NCBI GenBank assembly: GCA_050184295.1
Contig: JBFXAM010000006.1
Location: 15,960 to 79,959, forward strand
DNA length: 64,000 nucleotides
Source: JBFXAM01 sp050184295
GTDB taxonomy: Bacteria; Planctomycetota; Phycisphaerae; UBA1845; Fen-1342
Direction: 5' to 3'
The translations under genes were made by a program, and so were the position numbers. Positions 59,618 to 64,000 of the stretch are shown piece after piece. The first letter of the stretch is position 1, and every line of letters starts with the position of its first letter. Under the pieces are notes generated by a model, which did not search any database, had not been told where the DNA came from, and saw only the letters and a program-made list of their open reading frames with translations.

Positions 59618-59992
59618 GAGCAAAAGAGGCGCCCCCGCACCCGGGCGCCCCGCCTCCAGTATCGGGTGCGCAACAGCCTTCGCGGGCACGAAATTCGCTC
59701 CAACGCGGCGACAGCGTGTAGCCACGGTCGGAGCGGCGCAAGCGGCGCAACCCATGGATCGAATAATTCGAAACGTCGCTTCCACGCCGCAAGGGGCGGA
59801 GGAACACGAGCGGCGAACGACCCGGCTTCCCTCGGCCCCGGCCGCGGCCGCACAAATCCGCGCGACCTTGTCCACGGGTTCCGCTCCGGGCTCGCGCGCC
59901 TCGCTCCATCCGTGGCTGCGCCCCGTGGCGCGTTGGGGCCGTCCAAACCGTCACGCACCCTCCGCGATTCTCCTTCCGCCGGTTCGATTTGA

Positions 59993-59998
59993 TACAAT
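59993..59998 (+). promoter_or_regulatory. Candidate -10 box for the beta-helix gene
   Basis: TACAAT, 81 nt before the ATG at 60080. No convincing -35 hexamer. Confidence 0.35.
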
Positions 59999-60079
59999 CC
60001 GTGAAGTCGGGCCGCGTGTCCGGAGGCGCAGACGGCGTGGCGCGCCGGACGAGTTCACACGGCCTTCAGGATCCGCTTC

Positions 60080-61504
60080 ATGTCGACGCGCCGGCGCCTG
60101 CGAACCGCCCCCGTCCTCGCGATCCTCCTCGCGGCATCGCTCGGCGCCGACACGATCCACCTCCACCCACCGGCGTCCATCCAATCGGCAATCGACGACG
60201 CCGCCGCCGGCGACGTGTTGATCGCCCATCCCGGGACGTACGTCGGACCAGTCGACTTTCGTGGAAAGGCGATCACGCTACGCAGCGCCGGCGGCCCCGC
60301 CGTCACGGCGCTCGACGGACAATTTGCCGCCACCGTCGTCCGGTGCGTCACGGCCGAAGGCCCCGACACCGTCCTCGACGGCTTCACCGTCACGCGCGGC
60401 CGCACGACGTCCGACGGCGGAGGCATGCTCGTACTGGGAGCCGCGCCGACAGTGTTGAATTGCGTGTTTTGCGAGAACGACGCGGCGTATGGCGGCGCGA
60501 TGTTCATTCAATCCGCACAGCCGAGTCTGCGCGGATGCCGGTTTGAGCAGAACATCGCCGCACAGTCGGGCGGCGGGCTGTATTTCTTCGGGCCGCCGGG
60601 AACGCCGGCCGGCGTCGTCGACGGCTGCTGGTTCATCGACAATCGCGCGGGCGCTGCCGGCGGCGCAGTTCGCGTCTGGGACGTTCGGCCGGTGTTTGTC
60701 CATGCCTGGTTCGAGCGCAACCATGCCCGCCAACAGGGCGGTGCGGTCGCGAACGGCGGCGCGGCGGCGGCGACCTTCGACCGCTGTGTTTTCGACGGCA
60801 ATCGCACCGACACGTTGTTCGGCTCGTGGGACGCCTTCGGCGGCGGGATGAGCAACTTCGAGAGCAGCCGCCCGATCCTCACCAGTTGCGTGTTCGTCCG
60901 CAACCACGCAGTCGCCTTGTTTCCGCGCCTCAGTCACGGCGGCGCGGTCGCGTGCGCCGCTGCCGCGATTGCCCGGCTCGAGCATTGCACGTTCGTCAAC
61001 AACTCCGCGAACGTCGGTCGCGGGGTCTGCACACTCGGCGGTGCCAGCGTCGCGATCACGGGTGCGGTGTTCTGGAACGGGGGAAACGACGTTGCGGTGC
61101 TGGAGACGTCGTTCTTGTCGGTCGAATACTCAACCGTACCCGGCGGCTTTCCGGGGCCCGGCAATCTCAACGTCGATCCGGAACTGAACGGCCTGCGACT
61201 GTCCGTCGAGTCGCGCTGCATCGATGCCGGCGACCCGGATTTCGCGTCGCCGGGGGCGCGCGATCTGGATGGACACGCGCGCGTCCTGCGCGGCCGCGTC
61301 GACATGGGAGCGTACGAGTTCGGCATCGGCGACGCGAATTCCGACGGCGTCGTCGACGCACAGGACTTCATCGACGGCGCCGCCTGCCTCACCGGTCCCG
61401 ACGCCGGTCCCTACGCCGCCGGTTGCGAACGGCTCGATTTCGAATACGACGGCGACGTCGATCTGCTTGATCTTGCGGCGCTACAACGCGCGGTCGGCGG
61501 GTGA
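60080..61504 (+). CDS. Secreted right-handed parallel beta-helix protein with divergent dockerin-like end
   Basis: 474 aa. Signal peptide (APVLAILLAASLGADTIHLH). Residues about 30-400 form a beta-helix of roughly 25-residue coils with repeated Cys-Phe/Asn edges (TVLNCVFCENDAAYGGAMFI, CRFEQNIAAQSGGGLYF, CWFIDNRAGAAGGAVRV, CVFDGNRTDTLFG, CTFVNNSANVGRG), the architecture of pectate lyases and adhesins. No catalytic residues are clear. The C-terminal 60 residues are a weak dockerin-like module (DANSDGVVDAQDFIDG, EYDGDVDLLDLAALQ) that lacks the NFDID signature and the first Cys. ATG 60080 has AGGA 9 nt upstream. Confidence 0.85.
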   Translation: MSTRRRLRTAPVLAILLAASLGADTIHLHPPASIQSAIDDAAAGDVLIAHPGTYVGPVDFRGKAITLRSAGGPAVTALDGQFAATVVRCVTAEGPDTVLDGFTVTRGRTTSDGGGMLVLGAAPTVLNCVFCENDAAYGGAMFIQSAQPSLRGCRFEQNIAAQSGGGLYFFGPPGTPAGVVDGCWFIDNRAGAAGGAVRVWDVRPVFVHAWFERNHARQQGGAVANGGAAAATFDRCVFDGNRTDTLFGSWDAFGGGMSNFESSRPILTSCVFVRNHAVALFPRLSHGGAVACAAAAIARLEHCTFVNNSANVGRGVCTLGGASVAITGAVFWNGGNDVAVLETSFLSVEYSTVPGGFPGPGNLNVDPELNGLRLSVESRCIDAGDPDFASPGARDLDGHARVLRGRVDMGAYEFGIGDANSDGVVDAQDFIDGAACLTGPDAGPYAAGCERLDFEYDGDVDLLDLAALQRAVGG

Positions 61505-61737
61505 CGTCGCACGCGTGGGAACGCCTCGTGTTTCCAGCCGCCGCCGGCGGGATCGGCCCGGGCCGGGCGCACGAAGTCTCGACGCAACCGCCCGTGAGAC
61601 GCCCGATGCATTGGTCGCGCCACGGCGTGGTTTGCGGTCCCGCGCCCCCCGCCGCTACATTGACACGCACCCGACGACCTCCACGGTCGGCAACCGGATT
61701 CAACGGCGACAACCACCGACGACTGCGAGACTCCACG

Positions 61738-64000
61738 ATGACGATCGCGCCCCACTGCGGATCCTTGAATCCTGAAGAGCGAGTGCCGCGCTCGTCGCGC
61801 AGGATCGTCGTCCGGCGATTGGTCGACGCGGCGCACGAACTCGCGCGGCGTTCGCGCGCCGTCGCGGTCCTGTGCATCGCGCTGAGCGCCGCACCCGCGA
61901 CGATCGCCGACGAGCTCATGCTCCATGCCGGCGACGCGACCATCCACGGCGACGGCGCTGCGTATCAATGGCGCGCCGAGCAGAATTCGATCGGCCACTG
62001 GAACAAGGCCACCACCTGGGTCAGTTGGGACATCGACGTCGCGCAGCCGGACAAGATCGCAGTGGTCGCCGTGCAGGCGTGCGAATCGGCCGCCGCGGGA
62101 ACGCCCTTTGTCGTCGAGATCACGCCGCAACCGTCCGACAACGGCGTGGGCGAATCGTTCCGGGTCGCCGGCAAGATCGCCGACACGCAGAAGTGGGACA
62201 ACTTCACGCACCAATCCGTCGGCAGCGTCACGCTCACCCAACCCGGCCGCTATCGGGTCGCCTTCAAACCGACCGGCGACGACTCGCCGAAGGGAATCAC
62301 CAATCTCCGCGGCATTCTGCTCCACGGGCGGAGCTTCGCCGCCGCCGCGCCGCAACCGGCACGCCCGACTGAACCCGGCGACGGCGTGTTCGTCGGCGAA
62401 CGGATCGCGCGCTTCGTCCCGCGCGACGCCGACGACGCCAAGCTCCCCGTGACCACCGCGTTGATCGAGCCGCTCAAACCCGCGGGGACGGTCGCCGGGG
62501 ACTGGAAGTCAACGCCGACGTTCGGCACGCTCGCGCGCAACCCCGCTCGCTGGCTGACCCCCGGCGAAACCACCGAGCGCCGCACCGCGTTCATCGCCAT
62601 CGAGCCCGGCACGAGCCTTTACGGCACCGGCGAAGTCGCCGGCCCGCTGCTCCGCAACGGTCGCATCAACATCTGCTGGAACACCGACGCGTGGTGTTAC
62701 GATGCCGGCGTCTACAGCCTTTACCAGTCGCATCCTTGGGTGCTCGCCGTCCGCGCCGACGGCTCGTCGTTCGGCGTGCTCGCGGATACCAGTTGGAAGT
62801 GCGAAGTCGACCTGACCGACGGCATCCGCTTCACCGCCGACGGCCCGGCGTTCGCGCTCTACGTGATCGAGCGCCCCACGCCGCAGGAAATCGTGCAGAC
62901 GCTCGCAGCGCTGACGGGGAAGACGCCGCTGCCGCCGTTGTGGGCGTTGGGTTATCACCAGTGCCGCTACTCGTATTTTCCCGAAGCGCGGGTGCGCGAG
63001 ATCGCCAAGGAGTTCCGCGAGCGGCGCATTCCGTGTGACGTCATCTGGCTCGACATCGACTACATGGACGGATTTCGCGTATTCACGTTCGACCACGAGA
63101 AGTTTCCCGACCCGAAGAAGCTCAATGCCGACCTGCACGCCCTGAACTTCAAGACGGTGTGGATGATCGATCCTGGGGTGAAGGTCGACTCAGGCTATGC
63201 GGTGTATGACTCCGGCCGCGAAGGCGACCATTTCGTGCGCACGCCGGCCGGTGAGGAGTTTCACGGCGTCGTCTGGCCCGGCGACTGCGCCTTCCCCGAT
63301 TTCACCCGGCCCGAGACGCGCACCTGGTGGGCGCGGCTCTACAAGGACTTCATCGCGCAGGGCGTCGACGGCGTCTGGAACGACATGAACGAGCCCGCGA
63401 TCTTTCGTGTTCACACCATGACGATGCCGCTCGACAACGTCCACCGCGGCGGCGGCGGATTGCCGCCCGGATCGCACGCCCAGTATCACAACCTGTACGG
63501 CAAGCTGATGGTTCGCGCGACGCGCGAAGGCATCGAGGCCGCACGCCCCGCGTCGCGCCCCTTCGTGCTCACGCGCGCGAATTTCGTCGGCGGGCAGCGC
63601 TACGCCGCCACCTGGACCGGCGACAACGAGGCGACCTGGGAGCACCTGGACTACTCGGTGTCGATGATCCTCAACCTCGGCCTTTCGGGACAGCCGTTCG
63701 CCGGCCCGGACATCGGCGGATTCGAAGGCGCCGGAGAGCCGCGCCTCTTCGCGCGCTGGATGGGCGTCGGCGCACTGCTCCCGTTCGCACGCGGCCACAC
63801 CGCCAAGGGCACACGCGACAAGGAGCCGTGGGCGTTTGATGCGGAAGTCGAGTCGTCGTGTCGCACGGCGCTCGAGCGGCGCTATCGCCTGCTGCCTTAC
63901 ATCTACACGCGGTTTCACGAGGCGTCGCAGAACGGCATGCCGGTCGTGCGCCCGGTGTTTTTCCTCGACCCGAAGGATCCGGCCCTGCGCGGGCAGGACG
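61738..64000 (+). CDS. GH31 alpha-glycosidase, C-terminus cut by window edge
   Basis: Open from ATG 61738 to the window edge, 754 codons. An internal signal-like stretch (AVAVLCIALSAAPATIA) ends near residue 61; the start could instead be GTG 61783. Residues about 62-205 are a beta-sandwich carbohydrate-binding-like domain. The GH31 barrel follows: WALGYHQCRYSYFPEARV, IWLDIDYMDGFRVFTFD, catalytic nucleophile Asp549 in WNDMNE, and acid/base Asp629 in WTGDNEATWEHL, plus GLSGQPFAGPDIGGFEG. It would hydrolyse terminal alpha-glucosyl or alpha-xylosyl residues outside the cell. Any dockerin-like tail lies beyond the window. Confidence 0.92.
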   Translation, partial: MTIAPHCGSLNPEERVPRSSRRIVVRRLVDAAHELARRSRAVAVLCIALSAAPATIADELMLHAGDATIHGDGAAYQWRAEQNSIGHWNKATTWVSWDIDVAQPDKIAVVAVQACESAAAGTPFVVEITPQPSDNGVGESFRVAGKIADTQKWDNFTHQSVGSVTLTQPGRYRVAFKPTGDDSPKGITNLRGILLHGRSFAAAAPQPARPTEPGDGVFVGERIARFVPRDADDAKLPVTTALIEPLKPAGTVAGDWKSTPTFGTLARNPARWLTPGETTERRTAFIAIEPGTSLYGTGEVAGPLLRNGRINICWNTDAWCYDAGVYSLYQSHPWVLAVRADGSSFGVLADTSWKCEVDLTDGIRFTADGPAFALYVIERPTPQEIVQTLAALTGKTPLPPLWALGYHQCRYSYFPEARVREIAKEFRERRIPCDVIWLDIDYMDGFRVFTFDHEKFPDPKKLNADLHALNFKTVWMIDPGVKVDSGYAVYDSGREGDHFVRTPAGEEFHGVVWPGDCAFPDFTRPETRTWWARLYKDFIAQGVDGVWNDMNEPAIFRVHTMTMPLDNVHRGGGGLPPGSHAQYHNLYGKLMVRATREGIEAARPASRPFVLTRANFVGGQRYAATWTGDNEATWEHLDYSVSMILNLGLSGQPFAGPDIGGFEGAGEPRLFARWMGVGALLPFARGHTAKGTRDKEPWAFDAEVESSCRTALERRYRLLPYIYTRFHEASQNGMPVVRPVFFLDPKDPALRGQD

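Larger units (their letters stand above)
59584..60079. other. 496-nt gap between divergent genes
   Basis: No gene seen. It holds the arsR promoter/operator at one end and TACAAT at 59993-59998 for the beta-helix gene at the other; the middle has only Arg/Pro/Ser-rich shadow frames. Confidence 0.55.

Noticed and set aside
1..64000. tRNA, rRNA, CRISPR arrays, insertion sequences, phage or integrase genes
   Set aside because: I looked for TTCGA-type tRNA arms, regular spaced repeats and transposase motifs and found none that I could support.

Overview
The window is high-GC bacterial DNA that looks planctomycetal (Planctomycetota, possibly Phycisphaerae or a relative). Pointers are the paired DUF1501/DUF1800 genes, secreted proteins ending in a two-loop dockerin-like module with a recurring NFDIDPFV signature, zinc ribbons of the CGYSLTGN type, a free-standing LigD-N-like protein, and several vWA proteins. 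This rests on pattern recognition, not on a search. I saw no rRNA, tRNA, CRISPR array, transposase or phage gene. Both end genes are cut by the window edges.

Layout. 1-8.5 kb (minus strand): AcpH-like protein (partial), DedA membrane protein, PilZ protein, a large secreted protein, an 83-aa protein, a BatA-like vWA membrane protein and DUF58. 7.8-14.5 kb (minus): zinc-ribbon membrane protein, two tandem paralogous secreted SGNH-like/DNRLRE/dockerin proteins, and an M1 metallopeptidase with a dockerin-like tail. 15-25 kb: vWA protein, DM13 lipoprotein, HI0933-type flavoprotein, hybrid histidine kinase, purD, VOC protein, cysK and cysC. 25-43 kb: GH13 amylase-like protein, esterase, two further exported or unknown proteins, trpB, beta-CASP metallo-beta-lactamase-fold nuclease, S9 peptidase, DUF1501/DUF1800 and a phytase-like dockerin protein. 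43-51 kb: Lon-N protein, DinB, M32 carboxypeptidase, LigD-N, lipoproteins, amidohydrolase, LOG protein, ispF and a zinc-ribbon protein. 51-58 kb: prkA, DUF202, SLC13-type permease, DUF444 (YeaH-like) and a STAS-GHKL-STAS protein. 58-64 kb: an ArsR/AHSA1 pair with its operator, a beta-helix protein, and a truncated GH31 glycosidase.

How it fits together. The housekeeping genes (purD, cysK, cysC, trpB, ispF) stand alone or in pairs. The distinctive content is a dispersed secretome of seven proteins sharing the same C-terminal calcium-loop module, and a signalling locus around PrkA kinase and DUF444. In that locus SpoVR, the common third partner elsewhere, is not seen. A one-base-coupled protein with an anti-sigma-type ATPase flanked by STAS-like domains follows DUF444 instead.

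Regulation. Most starts have an AGGAG-type ribosome site. Four genes (DUF58, purD, DUF444, arsR) instead have a sigma70-like -10 hexamer 6-9 nt before the start codon and no ribosome site, which suggests near-leaderless mRNAs. The clearest regulatory site is an AT-rich inverted repeat lying inside the arsR promoter.
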